From: Candidatus Saccharicenans subterraneus
GTDB lineage: Bacteria; Acidobacteriota; Aminicenantia; Aminicenantales; Saccharicenantaceae
Direction: 5' to 3'
DNA: 58,805 nt
Assembly: GCA_003426165.1 (NCBI GenBank)
Contig: QUAH01000015.1
Location: forward strand, 1 to 58,805
Positions 16,471 through 25,064 of this stretch are shown here, one piece after another; position 1 is the stretch's first letter; each line of letters opens with the position of its first letter. Under the pieces are notes generated by a model. The model did no database searches, had not been told where the DNA came from, and saw only the letters and a program-made list of their open reading frames with translations. The translations under genes were made by a program, and so were the position numbers.

Positions 16471-18030
16471 ATGAAACCGAATAATAATGGCATAAAGTAC
16501 TCAGAAGAACTAAAAAAGTCTATTTTGGAAGAAAAGGCACGTGGCGTGCCAGATATTGAAATAGGGAAAAAATTCGGCGTTACATATAAGTTCATAGAAA
16601 AAGTTATCACACAACAGAAGGGAGTTAATGTTAGCAATCTTAATAAAAACAAGAGAATAAAATATCTCTCCCCTCCTAATTTCAAATTGGAAAATACCTC
16701 GGTGTGGAGTTTCAAACAAAGAGGGAATTGGGCTACGCATAGCGGAGAATATAGAGGCAATTACTCACCATATATTCCTAGAAATATTATCCTGCGCTAT
16801 TCAAGACCTGGTGATATGGTACTTGATATCTTTTGCGGGGCGGGCACGACAGCAATTGAAGCAAAATTGCTGGGAAGGAGATGTATTGCATCCGATATAA
16901 ATGAAAAGGCAATCGAGCTAGCAAGAGAAAATCTGGATTTTCAAATAAATCCTCTGGTATTTCCAGACGATTCAGTGAAAACATACTATGAACCGGAATT
17001 GTATGTACACGATGCAAGAGATCTCTCTTGGCTGGCAGATGAATCTATTGATTTAATCTGTACTCATCCACCTTATGCCAATATTATTCAATATACAGAC
17101 AATAAAGCTGCGGATCTATCTTTCCTTGACACAGAAGAATTTCTTACTGAAATGAATAAAGTGGCTTCTGAGTGCTTTAGAGTATTGAAAACAGGAAAAA
17201 AACTTGCATTGCTGATTGGAGATATGAGAAGAAAGAAGCATGTAATACCCCTCGGCTTCATGCTAATTAACGTTTTTCTTCAGGTCGGGTTCACCTTGCG
17301 GGAGTTAATAATAAAAAGACAACATAATTGTAAGACAACTGGCTTTTGGTATGAAAAAAGTATAAAGAATAATTTTCTCCTTCTGGCTCATGAATATCTT
17401 CCAGTTTTTGAGAAACCTTTGACCTTAAATAAGCATAAAAAAGTATCTGAAAAAGATACTTCATTGGTCAGAAAAAAGGTTCCTCTAATAATCAAGAAGC
17501 ATTCGCCTTCGCTAGAAACAACCACGGTATGGATTTATCCTGAAGGCCAAAGAGATAAGTATTTAGCTCATAATCTGATCCAGAGATATGCGCGCGATGG
17601 GAAACACCTTAAGATAGCGATAAGCCCAAGAAATTGTGGTTATGGAACAAAAGATTTTGCGCCTGGCAGAGATCGGTATACGCTTATTTGGATAGATACG
17701 CCAGAAGTTGATGATAACTTAAGTTTTAGAATAGAAACATACTTAGAAATGATAAGAATCGTGGTTGAGCAGAGCATTAATTCAGTTGAGCAAGGAGGCT
17801 ATATCGCTATAGGCTCCAAAGATCTGCGGTGTGATGACAAGCTCATCCCATGTGCCAAGCTCATAGTGGACGAGCTAAAGAATGAGCGTATATGGTTAAA
17901 AGAAATAATTGTTGTTTCTGAAGAAAATGATACAGAATTAAATAAAGATAGAGGTTGCGTCGATAAGGATAAAGAAGAAGAATTAAAAATTTCTCATAGT
18001 TATATTCTGGTTTATGAAAAGAAAAGCTAA
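16471..18030 (+). CDS. DNA N6/N4 methyltransferase with degenerate second MTase half
   Basis: A 519-aa SAM-dependent DNA methyltransferase, partner of the upstream endonuclease. An N-terminal helix-turn-helix-like segment (about 10-50) may bind DNA. The catalytic domain follows: VWSFKQRGNWATHSGEYRGN (78-97), SAM motif DIFCGAGTT (119-127) and catalytic HPPYANI (199-205), in the order motif I before motif IV. Residues 350-518 echo the same domain without its key residues. TTVWIYPEG with LIQRYARDGKHL mirrors the start of the first domain, DTPEVDD sits where HPPYANI should be, and GGYIAIGSKDLR...LIPCAKLI mirrors GKKLALLIGDMRR...VIPLGFMLI. This looks like a tandem duplication whose second copy lost catalysis and may now recognise DNA. 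It is AT-rich like its partner, with a weak Shine-Dalgarno. Confidence 0.82.
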   Translation: MKPNNNGIKYSEELKKSILEEKARGVPDIEIGKKFGVTYKFIEKVITQQKGVNVSNLNKNKRIKYLSPPNFKLENTSVWSFKQRGNWATHSGEYRGNYSPYIPRNIILRYSRPGDMVLDIFCGAGTTAIEAKLLGRRCIASDINEKAIELARENLDFQINPLVFPDDSVKTYYEPELYVHDARDLSWLADESIDLICTHPPYANIIQYTDNKAADLSFLDTEEFLTEMNKVASECFRVLKTGKKLALLIGDMRRKKHVIPLGFMLINVFLQVGFTLRELIIKRQHNCKTTGFWYEKSIKNNFLLLAHEYLPVFEKPLTLNKHKKVSEKDTSLVRKKVPLIIKKHSPSLETTTVWIYPEGQRDKYLAHNLIQRYARDGKHLKIAISPRNCGYGTKDFAPGRDRYTLIWIDTPEVDDNLSFRIETYLEMIRIVVEQSINSVEQGGYIAIGSKDLRCDDKLIPCAKLIVDELKNERIWLKEIIVVSEENDTELNKDRGCVDKDKEEELKISHSYILVYEKKS

Positions 18031-18083
18031 GACATCGTTTCTATAATCAATTCTTGTCTTTCCGGGGTAAAATTAATTTTTGA

Positions 18084-19613
18084 TCAGCTCTCCAGGATGA
18101 GGTGGGAGGCCAGCTCGGCGGTGCGCATGGCCGTCGGCACCCCGCCCATGAAAAGTTCACCGGCCGCATAAATTCCAACCATCAGAAGGTTTCGGACAGG
18201 CGTTTCCACCAGCAGTTTCCGGCCGAAGGTGGCTGTCGACTCACCGCTCCAGCTCCAGCCGGCAATCGACCCCTGGTACCTGTGGCCCCAGTCCTGGTAG
18301 GTAAGCGGCGTAGCTACTTCCATGAGCTCGATGGCTTCACCCAGGCCGGGTAGCACCTGCTCGGCAATTTTCACCAGCTTCAGGGCCAGGGCTGTCTTAT
18401 GAGCTTTATATTCGGGGAGCCGCTTTTTCTCTCCGGTCCTGAACCGGGCAAAGTGGTCGTAATCAAACCCGATCCGCAGGACGAGCCCGGTATATCCGGC
18501 CGGGGCCTGGTTGGGTTCGTTATCAGTCCAGCGGCAGATTTCGATTTCTCTGCCATCGAGTCCAAAACCTTCTGTTGCATTTTCAGTTTTCCGTTGATTC
18601 TGCGGGCTATAAAATAAATGGGTGGCTCTCATCCGGCTGAAATCGCACCGGGCTGGATTCAGGCCGAGGTAAACACACAGCTCAGAGTCGGTATAGGGCA
18701 CGGTTTCAATTTTCCTTCTGAAGCCAGGCTCAACTGCCTTCCGTTCCATGAGTTCCAGGAAGGTAGTTTTATAGTCGGCATTGGAAACTACCCAGTCAGC
18801 CCCTACCAGTGTGTTATCTTCAGTAACTACCCCCCTGGCCCGGTCATCCTCCACCATAATCTTTTTGGCAGGAAGACCAAAATACAACTCGCCCCCGGCC
18901 TCCCTTATAACTTCAACCAGCCGGTCGCTGATGCCTCGGATTCCCCAGGAAGGATACCAGATGCCCTCCGCCAACATGATGTGCCACATCAGGGCCAGGG
19001 TCAGGAAAGACATGGCCGGCTCGGCCGTGCCCATCGAGCCCAGAAAATTGACGAGGGATTTATTCTTAAGGTGCTTTCGTAGAAATTCGCGGGATGGCAT
19101 TTGAGAAAAATTGGTCAGCCTGGTTCTCCTGCTTTCCGAGTATTCCGATTTAACCAGTTTCTCCTGAATGGCGTTCAGCTTCCGGGGCAGGTAATCGGGG
19201 CACCACAGGTACATATCGTGGACCAGTTTCATGGCCGGCCGGAGCTCCTGGAAGGTCTTATCCAGGCCACGCTTTTCCCGCGGGAAAGTTTCGGCCAGTG
19301 CCCGCCTGAGCTCATCCGGTTGCCGGGAATAGACCAGGTCCATTTCCGGGGTAATGATTTGAAAATGGTTGCGCCTGAATTCCAGGGGTGCTTTTATTCC
19401 CAGGTAGGACAGCAGGCTGCTGACATAACCGGGGTAGCTGAACGACAGCGGGCCCATCGGGAAATGATAATTTCCCCTCCGGAAGACGTAACTGGTGCCG
19501 CCGGGATGCTGGTCCTTTTCCAGAACCAGAACCCTGACCCCCTTCCTGGCCAGGGCGGCGGCACAGGTCAATCCACCCAGGCCAGCCCCGATTACAATGA
19601 CATCATAGTGCAT
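18084..19613 (-). CDS. Phytoene desaturase/carotenoid isomerase-like FAD oxidoreductase
   Basis: A 509-aa flavoprotein of the CrtI/CrtISO (COG1233) group. The N-terminal FAD-binding motif VIGAGLGGLTCAAALARKG is followed by LEKDQHPGG. A C-terminal FAD segment, LMVGIYAAGELFMGGVPTAM, is also typical. Members desaturate or isomerise carotenoids, but many homologues act on other hydrophobic substrates. No other carotenoid genes are seen nearby, so the substrate is unknown. The ATG at 19613 is preferred over a GTG at 19625 because GAGGGG lies directly upstream of it. It is transcribed away from the pyrophosphatase gene gap and convergent with the restriction-modification pair. Confidence 0.82.
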   Translation of the reverse strand: MHYDVIVIGAGLGGLTCAAALARKGVRVLVLEKDQHPGGTSYVFRRGNYHFPMGPLSFSYPGYVSSLLSYLGIKAPLEFRRNHFQIITPEMDLVYSRQPDELRRALAETFPREKRGLDKTFQELRPAMKLVHDMYLWCPDYLPRKLNAIQEKLVKSEYSESRRTRLTNFSQMPSREFLRKHLKNKSLVNFLGSMGTAEPAMSFLTLALMWHIMLAEGIWYPSWGIRGISDRLVEVIREAGGELYFGLPAKKIMVEDDRARGVVTEDNTLVGADWVVSNADYKTTFLELMERKAVEPGFRRKIETVPYTDSELCVYLGLNPARCDFSRMRATHLFYSPQNQRKTENATEGFGLDGREIEICRWTDNEPNQAPAGYTGLVLRIGFDYDHFARFRTGEKKRLPEYKAHKTALALKLVKIAEQVLPGLGEAIELMEVATPLTYQDWGHRYQGSIAGWSWSGESTATFGRKLLVETPVRNLLMVGIYAAGELFMGGVPTAMRTAELASHLILES

Positions 19614-19974
19614 CTTTCCCCTCACTTATTTTAACAAAAGGTTTGATATTAACATAACTAAAAGATTATTTTTGATTTGTTTGCTGCGGGACCGGGTCCG
19701 GCCCGGGAAATTCTTTAACCGGGGCAGGCCAGGCAAATCACTGGCGGCAGCGGACATAAAGGTAATAGGAAGGGGCCGCCAGAGAAATGATGGCCGATTG
19801 AGTCATTGGGAAGCGATTATCCGTCAGAACAGGGCGGGAAAGTTAGAGAGAGTGTTCCAGAAAAATTTCAGGCCGGCAAAATTTCAAATAATTTAAGGAA
19901 ATGAATTAAAAAAATAGAAAAAGAGAAGAACCATACCTCTCTTTGATTTTGGTTGACATAAAATCTCTTTGGCT
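19614..19974. other. Non-coding gap
   Basis: About 360 bases between two minus-strand genes. No plausible reading frame with a ribosome-binding site and no strong hairpin were seen. The right part is A/T-rich and may carry the promoter of the FAD oxidoreductase. Confidence 0.4.
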
Positions 19975-20520
19975 TCAACGCCTGACTTCACCCCGGCGCA
20001 GCTGGCGGTACAGGTCCAGGGATTCCTTGATGATCTTGATGGCTTCCTCCGGGCCCATGAAATCCTCGACGATGACCTGCTTGTTTTCCAGCGCCTTGTA
20101 GTCTTCAAAAAAACGGCGAATCTCCTTCAGGGTGTGGGCCGGCAGCTGGCGGTGATGGGTATAATCAGAAAAGGCCGGGTCATCCACGGCCACGGCCAGG
20201 ATCTTGTCATCCAGGCCTTTTTCATCTCTCATGCGCATGGCCCCGATGGCCCTGGCCTGGACCACGGTCAGGGGGTGAACCGATTCCTGCATCAGGACCA
20301 GGACATCGAGCGGGTCGTTGTCATCGCAGAAGGAACGCGGAATAAAACCATAGTTGGCCGGATAATAAACAGCGCTGTATAACACCCGGTCCAGGCGCAG
20401 GAAGCCGGAGTCCTTGTCCAGCTCGTATTTGTTTTTGCTTCCCTTGGGGACTTCGATGACTACCGGGAAGGCCCGGTCGATCAGGGTGTCGTCTACATAA
20501 ACATCATGCCAGGGATGCAT
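19975..20520 (-). CDS. ppa: Inorganic pyrophosphatase (family I)
   Basis: A 181-aa soluble pyrophosphatase that hydrolyses PPi to phosphate and so drives biosynthetic reactions. Family I signatures are present: IEVPKGSKNKYELDK near the N-terminus, YPANYGFIPRS, the active-site DDNDPLDVLV with its clustered Asp residues, and LAVAVDDP. Length is normal for the family. AGGAGG is placed ideally before the ATG. Just upstream lies an imperfect hairpin (20535-20565). The gene lies about 100 bases downstream of the HEAT/DUF1080 gene on the same strand but has its own leader, so it is probably independent. Confidence 0.95.
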   Translation of the reverse strand: MHPWHDVYVDDTLIDRAFPVVIEVPKGSKNKYELDKDSGFLRLDRVLYSAVYYPANYGFIPRSFCDDNDPLDVLVLMQESVHPLTVVQARAIGAMRMRDEKGLDDKILAVAVDDPAFSDYTHHRQLPAHTLKEIRRFFEDYKALENKQVIVEDFMGPEEAIKIIKESLDLYRQLRRGEVRR

Positions 20521-20534
20521 TTCTTTCCTCCTGT

Positions 20535-20565
20535 GGTAGGCGAAGCAAAGGCAACGCCACCTACC
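20535..20565 (-). repeat. Hairpin in the ppa leader
   Basis: GGTAGG (20535-20540) pairs with CCTACC (20560-20565), and GGCG (20539-20542) can alternatively pair with CGCC (20555-20558). It sits directly 5' of the Shine-Dalgarno of the pyrophosphatase gene. No poly-T follows on the minus strand, so it is not a typical terminator. A role in mRNA stability or translation is possible. Confidence 0.4.
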
Positions 20566-20622
20566 CTCCTATAATAGCCTATCTTAACCAGGGCGGGAAA
20601 TCGATTTATTTGGCTGATGTTT

Positions 20623-23517
20623 TTACCTGGTTTCCCGGATGTAGATATTCTTAAAGTACAGCGGGGTATTGTGGGCCTGGAGCTCTATCTGGCCGCAGCG
20701 GTAAATGGGCTTGTCCCGCTCCCAGTAGTTTTCCATGACCACGTTGTCCACCACCAGCTCGCCGTTAAGGTACACGGTTACCCGCTCGTCAATCATCTTG
20801 ATATAGAAGGTGTTCCAGCTGCCGACCGGGTTATCGGCCCGCTTGAGCGGCTTGTTCGGGTTTTTCTGGTTGTTGTAAAGGCCCCCCGAACCTTCCGGCC
20901 ACTGCGCCGGGTCCCAGATCTGGACCTGCGGTGAACCGCGCAGGTAAATGCCGCTATCTCCGCCCGGCTCTATCTTCCAATCCACGAACAACTCAAAATC
21001 ACAATAGTCTTTAACAGTGCACAGGCTGTGACCCTTTCCGTCAAACACCAGCTCCCCGGCCACCACCTTCCAATGCTGGCGCATGTCCTCGTCAGCTTTT
21101 TGCTGGGCTGCCTGAAGTTCTTCCGGGGCCATCTTGGCCCGCTGCACCGGGTCGGCCACCAGTCCCTTCCAGCCATGAAGGTCCTGGCGGTTGAACAGGG
21201 GCCTGAAGCCTTCCTGCCGCAATAGAGTATCCAGATATATTTCAGTTTCCTCAATTTCCAGGTCGTCTTTGAGCAGGGCCAGCGCTCTTTTGAGAATCAT
21301 GATGGTCTCAAAGCCACTCAGCCCTTTCTCCCCGGCCACCGGCCTGGCCAGCCGGCAGGCCAGCAGCGCGGCCCGTTCCCGCAGGTTATCGTCTGTAAAG
21401 AAAGCAGCGATTTCTTTTAATGATCTTTCATCCCTGACGCTGGCCCAGGCCGTCAGCAGGAAATTCTTTTCGTCGGGATAAATCGCCAGGCGCTTGAGTT
21501 CGTCGAGCACCCGAACTTTTATTTCCTTTTCGGTTGAGATGTCTTTCATCAGCCTGGCCAGCCCCTGGAAAGCCAGGTAACGGAAAGTTCGGTTATCGCT
21601 TTTCTTAATCAGGTCGAGGAGATGGCTGCTGGCCTCAAAATCCGGCCAGTTGCCGAGGGCGGCCACCGCGGCTGCCTTAATCTCGGGACTCCTGTCGTTC
21701 AGGTGCCGGACCACCAGGTCAAGACTGCCGGCTCCGCCGACCTGTGGCAATAACCTGATCAGCTCGGCCCGTTCTTTTCCGGTTTTCTTGCTTACAAGTC
21801 CCAGATAAGTTTTTTGCCTGATGTTGCTATCCTGGATCTTGCCCAGCGCACTGACAATGGCCTTTTGATATGCGGGTGAGAGCGAGGGATCCTCGAGCGA
21901 GACGTACCGATCCACTAACCAGGCCAGGTCGCTGCCGTCAACGGTCTGAAAAAGGCATTCGGTTGCGGCTTTTTTGAGTTCCGGGTTTTCAGAGTTGCTG
22001 GCGGCCAGCACTTCCTTTTTCCAATCGGGTCCGATGAGCTCAGAGAGAATCTGAAGCACGACAATTTTTATGCCGTCGGTGAATCGGGCAAAGTTTTCTT
22101 TTATCGGGCCCAGGTAATAATCGGGTTTCAAGGTTCGCAAGAGCTCAAGGATCAGCCTGGCTTCGTTTTCGGAAGTATTGAGCCTGGCCAGAAGTAAAGG
22201 TCCGGCCTGTTCTTTTTTCAGCTTGAAAACGGTCCTGATGGCCGCCAGGCGAACCACCCGTTCGGGGTCATCCAGGTAGGGCTCTATGATCTCAGTTTTG
22301 ACTCCATTTTCGAGATTCCCCAGAAATTCAATGACCGCGGCCCGGTTTACCGGGGGCAACCCATCCAGGTTTTCCGCCAGCTCTTTTAAGAGCCCGGGCC
22401 ACCTGTATTCCCTGGCCAGCTCCAGGGCCTGCTGCCGGTAAGATGGTTCTTCGCTCCAGACTGCCTTGATTAGGTCCGGGATGGACTTTTCTCCGACGAT
22501 TGCCACCACGAGATTCAGAGCCTCGCAGCGCAGGGGGGCTTCCTCCCTGGTGGTGAAAATTTCTGTCATCCTCCGGGCAATGTCCAGGGCCCTTTCCTTC
22601 AGTCCCTCTTCAGCCAGCCGGCGGGCAAACCGGAGGTAGAGCTCCAGGGCTAACCGGCGTTCCTGGTGGCTGGAAAGGGTGGGCAGGGAGGCCAGGAGCG
22701 GTTCGGCGGCCGGGTCGGGGATTTCAGCCAGGGCGGCCAGGGCCGCGTTTCTTATGGCCGGGTCGGAGGATGTGGCCAGCGCTCTGAGCTTTGGCGCCGC
22801 TTCCCGGCTGCGCAGATTTGCGAGGGCCTGAATCAAGGAAAGGCTGGCTTCGGCCGGCAACCGGGTCAGGTAGTCCACCAGGATTTTTTCCAGTTCCGGT
22901 CCTTTCACCCGGAGCATGGCCCTCAGGGCGTAGTCGGTCAGGCCGGGATCTTTGAGGAAAGTGGCCAGCCGGGCCAGGTGTTTCTTACCGACCACGTATT
23001 GAACTTCTTCCAGCAGAAATCTAGCAATCTCGTCTTGCTGTGAAACGGCGGCCAGCTTCAGCAGGTCATCGGCCAGGCTTTCCTTTTGGGTTTCGTGGCC
23101 GGGCTTACCGCTCAGAGTTACCAGTCCGTCGATTGCGTATCGGACCAGGCTGTCGTCAGCTTCGCCGGGCACTGCCAGGCGGCGACCGAGCTCATGAACC
23201 GCCGGGGGACCAGCCTGGAGCATTTCCGTAAAGATTTTTTCCGCTTCTTCCTGGTTCTGGGCTGGAAGCCGGCGCAGCCAGTCATCCACCTTCTGTATCG
23301 TTGCCCGGTCAGCCTGGATTATGACGGGTGAGGGCTTTTCAGCGGAAGCAGGAGCCACGGTGGTTTTGGCCGCCGGCGTGTAACAAGCCTGGAAACCCGA
23401 AAATATAAACAGGCAGGTAATCAAGAGGGCGAAAACACCGCTACCGAAAGTTGAATTTATTTTTTGGGAAAGAATACCCTGGTTTTCATTCCTCGGGCAC
23501 CTGTTTTTAGGTCTCAT
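20623..23517 (-). CDS. Exported HEAT-repeat protein with C-terminal DUF1080 domain
   Basis: A 964-aa envelope protein. A hydrophobic N-terminal segment ending FQACYTP (about 27-46) is probably a lipoprotein signal. Residues about 60-700 are HEAT-like helical repeats (for example DPAIRNAALAALAEI, DRSPEIKAAAVAALGNW), a scaffold for binding partners. Residues about 760-964 are a DUF1080 domain starting FRPLFNRQDLHGWKG and containing WKVVAGELVFDGKGHSL, PGGDSGIYLRGSPQVQIWD, GSWNTFYIKMIDERVTVYLNG and the closing LYFKNIYIRETR. DUF1080 domains act on 3-keto-glycosides. Its ATG begins one base after the stop of the upstream Tat oxidoreductase, so the two are translated together, a second oxidoreductase/DUF1080 pair in this window. 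Confidence 0.85.
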   Translation of the reverse strand: MRPKNRCPRNENQGILSQKINSTFGSGVFALLITCLFIFSGFQACYTPAAKTTVAPASAEKPSPVIIQADRATIQKVDDWLRRLPAQNQEEAEKIFTEMLQAGPPAVHELGRRLAVPGEADDSLVRYAIDGLVTLSGKPGHETQKESLADDLLKLAAVSQQDEIARFLLEEVQYVVGKKHLARLATFLKDPGLTDYALRAMLRVKGPELEKILVDYLTRLPAEASLSLIQALANLRSREAAPKLRALATSSDPAIRNAALAALAEIPDPAAEPLLASLPTLSSHQERRLALELYLRFARRLAEEGLKERALDIARRMTEIFTTREEAPLRCEALNLVVAIVGEKSIPDLIKAVWSEEPSYRQQALELAREYRWPGLLKELAENLDGLPPVNRAAVIEFLGNLENGVKTEIIEPYLDDPERVVRLAAIRTVFKLKKEQAGPLLLARLNTSENEARLILELLRTLKPDYYLGPIKENFARFTDGIKIVVLQILSELIGPDWKKEVLAASNSENPELKKAATECLFQTVDGSDLAWLVDRYVSLEDPSLSPAYQKAIVSALGKIQDSNIRQKTYLGLVSKKTGKERAELIRLLPQVGGAGSLDLVVRHLNDRSPEIKAAAVAALGNWPDFEASSHLLDLIKKSDNRTFRYLAFQGLARLMKDISTEKEIKVRVLDELKRLAIYPDEKNFLLTAWASVRDERSLKEIAAFFTDDNLRERAALLACRLARPVAGEKGLSGFETIMILKRALALLKDDLEIEETEIYLDTLLRQEGFRPLFNRQDLHGWKGLVADPVQRAKMAPEELQAAQQKADEDMRQHWKVVAGELVFDGKGHSLCTVKDYCDFELFVDWKIEPGGDSGIYLRGSPQVQIWDPAQWPEGSGGLYNNQKNPNKPLKRADNPVGSWNTFYIKMIDERVTVYLNGELVVDNVVMENYWERDKPIYRCGQIELQAHNTPLYFKNIYIRETR

Positions 23518-23518
23518 T

Positions 23519-24790
23519 TCAATATCCTTGGATGATCTCAGCCCAGGGGCTTCGCATGGGTTCGTTAATTAGCAGGTTTGCCTGTTCGTCGCCTATAAAA
23601 ACCTGACGTTCCGGGTCAAAGCGCAGGTTGCGGCCGAGACGGACGGCGATTTTGGCCAGGTTGACCAGGGTGCAGGAACGGTGGCCGTTTTCCTCGTTGA
23701 GGGCAAATTTCCGCCTCTCCCGGACGACCTGGTGAAAGTCAGTGACCTGTGGTTCCGGGTCGGGAAGAGTTTTTAATTTTTCAATAAGTCCTGGTATGTT
23801 GCTTCTCAACCCGGGGTAGAGTTTACCTTCGGGGCCTTCAATGAACGGTACATCTTTCCGCTGGTTTTCACCGTCAAGAATTATTTCGCAGCCGTCAGCA
23901 TATCGCAGCACAATCCGGCGCCAGCGGCCGCAGGCGTCGGGATGCTGCTGGGGAGCTTCCACCTCGATTTCCACCGGGCCAGTCCTGTCCTTTTCCAGGA
24001 GGTACTGGACCGGGTCGAGGTAGTGCATGCCCATGTCGCCCAGTCCGCCGCCGTCGTAATCCCAGTAACCCCGGAAGGTTACATGGACGCGGTGTGGATG
24101 GTATGGTTTAAACGGCGCCGGGCCCAGCCAGAAATCATAATCCAGCTCGGGTGGTACGGGTTGGGGTGGAAGATAGGTTTTACCTTGCCAGTAGAATTTC
24201 CAGTCAAAGCCGGTGGCTCCAATCACGGTTACCCGCAGCGGCCAGCCCAGGAGTCGGTGCTGGACGATTTTCTTGATGGGTCTGACGGTGGTGCCGAAGC
24301 CGTAGAAAGTTCCCTCGAAGCGGAACCAGGTGTTGATGCGAAAGATGCGTCCGTAACGCCGGACCGCTTCCACCACTTTCTGACCTTCGCCGATGGTCCT
24401 GGTCATCGGTTTTTCGCACCAGATATCCTTACCGGCCCGGGCGGCGGCGATGGACATCAGAGCATGCCAGTGGGGCGGAGTGACGATATGAACGATATCT
24501 ATATCAGGACGGGCCAGGACCTCGCGAAAATCAAAATAACCCTTAACCCCGGGGCCGGCCAGTTCCAGGGCTTCCTGCAGGTGGGCGCGATCGACATCGC
24601 AGACGGCCAAAAGGCGCCCGGGATAGCGAAAATGGGCTTTGCCCATGCCACCTACTCCAATGATGGCCCGGGTCAGCTCGTCACTCGGGGCAGTGTAACC
24701 CTGACCACCGATCACATGGCGGGGCACGATGAGCAGCCCGCAGGAAGCGGCCAGGCCGGCCTTGAGAAAATTTCTTCTGGAAATAGTCAT
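23519..24790 (-). CDS. Tat-exported Gfo/Idh/MocA-family oxidoreductase (second copy)
   Basis: A 423-aa NAD(P)-dependent dehydrogenase. The twin-arginine signal SRRNFLKAGLAASCGLLIVP is followed by RHVIGG, the same signature as the oxidoreductase at 11486-12886. The Rossmann motif appears as AIIGVGGMGKAHF, the conserved Lys-Pro as CEKPMTRT, and the domain-2 segment as LDYDFWLGPAPFKPYHP with GGGLGDMGMHYLDP bearing the likely catalytic His. It is directly followed by the HEAT/DUF1080 gene with one base between stop and start, which implies a physical or metabolic partnership. A role in oxidising glycosides in the periplasm is inferred. The 5' region carries no evident terminator. Confidence 0.88.
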   Translation of the reverse strand: MTISRRNFLKAGLAASCGLLIVPRHVIGGQGYTAPSDELTRAIIGVGGMGKAHFRYPGRLLAVCDVDRAHLQEALELAGPGVKGYFDFREVLARPDIDIVHIVTPPHWHALMSIAAARAGKDIWCEKPMTRTIGEGQKVVEAVRRYGRIFRINTWFRFEGTFYGFGTTVRPIKKIVQHRLLGWPLRVTVIGATGFDWKFYWQGKTYLPPQPVPPELDYDFWLGPAPFKPYHPHRVHVTFRGYWDYDGGGLGDMGMHYLDPVQYLLEKDRTGPVEIEVEAPQQHPDACGRWRRIVLRYADGCEIILDGENQRKDVPFIEGPEGKLYPGLRSNIPGLIEKLKTLPDPEPQVTDFHQVVRERRKFALNEENGHRSCTLVNLAKIAVRLGRNLRFDPERQVFIGDEQANLLINEPMRSPWAEIIQGY

Positions 24791-25064
24791 TTTGATATCG
24801 AGAAGTATCTTTTATCCCAATCATGACAATTTATCAACTGGAAAAGGGGGCAACACAATATTTTTTTAAATGGGCAGCAGACTTTAAGATCACTTCTTGA
24901 GACTGCCTGAAAAATTCTTTGACTAACAGGCTTGCCTTTTTTATGATTTGTCTAAAAGATAATGGCAGGAGTGGGCCTGACCGGCTTTATCCGTTCAACC
25001 AGTTCGGCTGCTTTTCTCCAATCAATGCAACGTTCGGCGACATATATTATGAGGACTGCAGAAG

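Noticed and set aside
15547..18030. Avoidance of GATC as a sign of an active DpnII-type system
   Set aside because: GATC is common throughout the window, so no avoidance argument can be made by eye.
23942..24826. 294-codon plus-strand frame opposite the second oxidoreductase
   Set aside because: Antisense shadow; no signal or domain and no start context.
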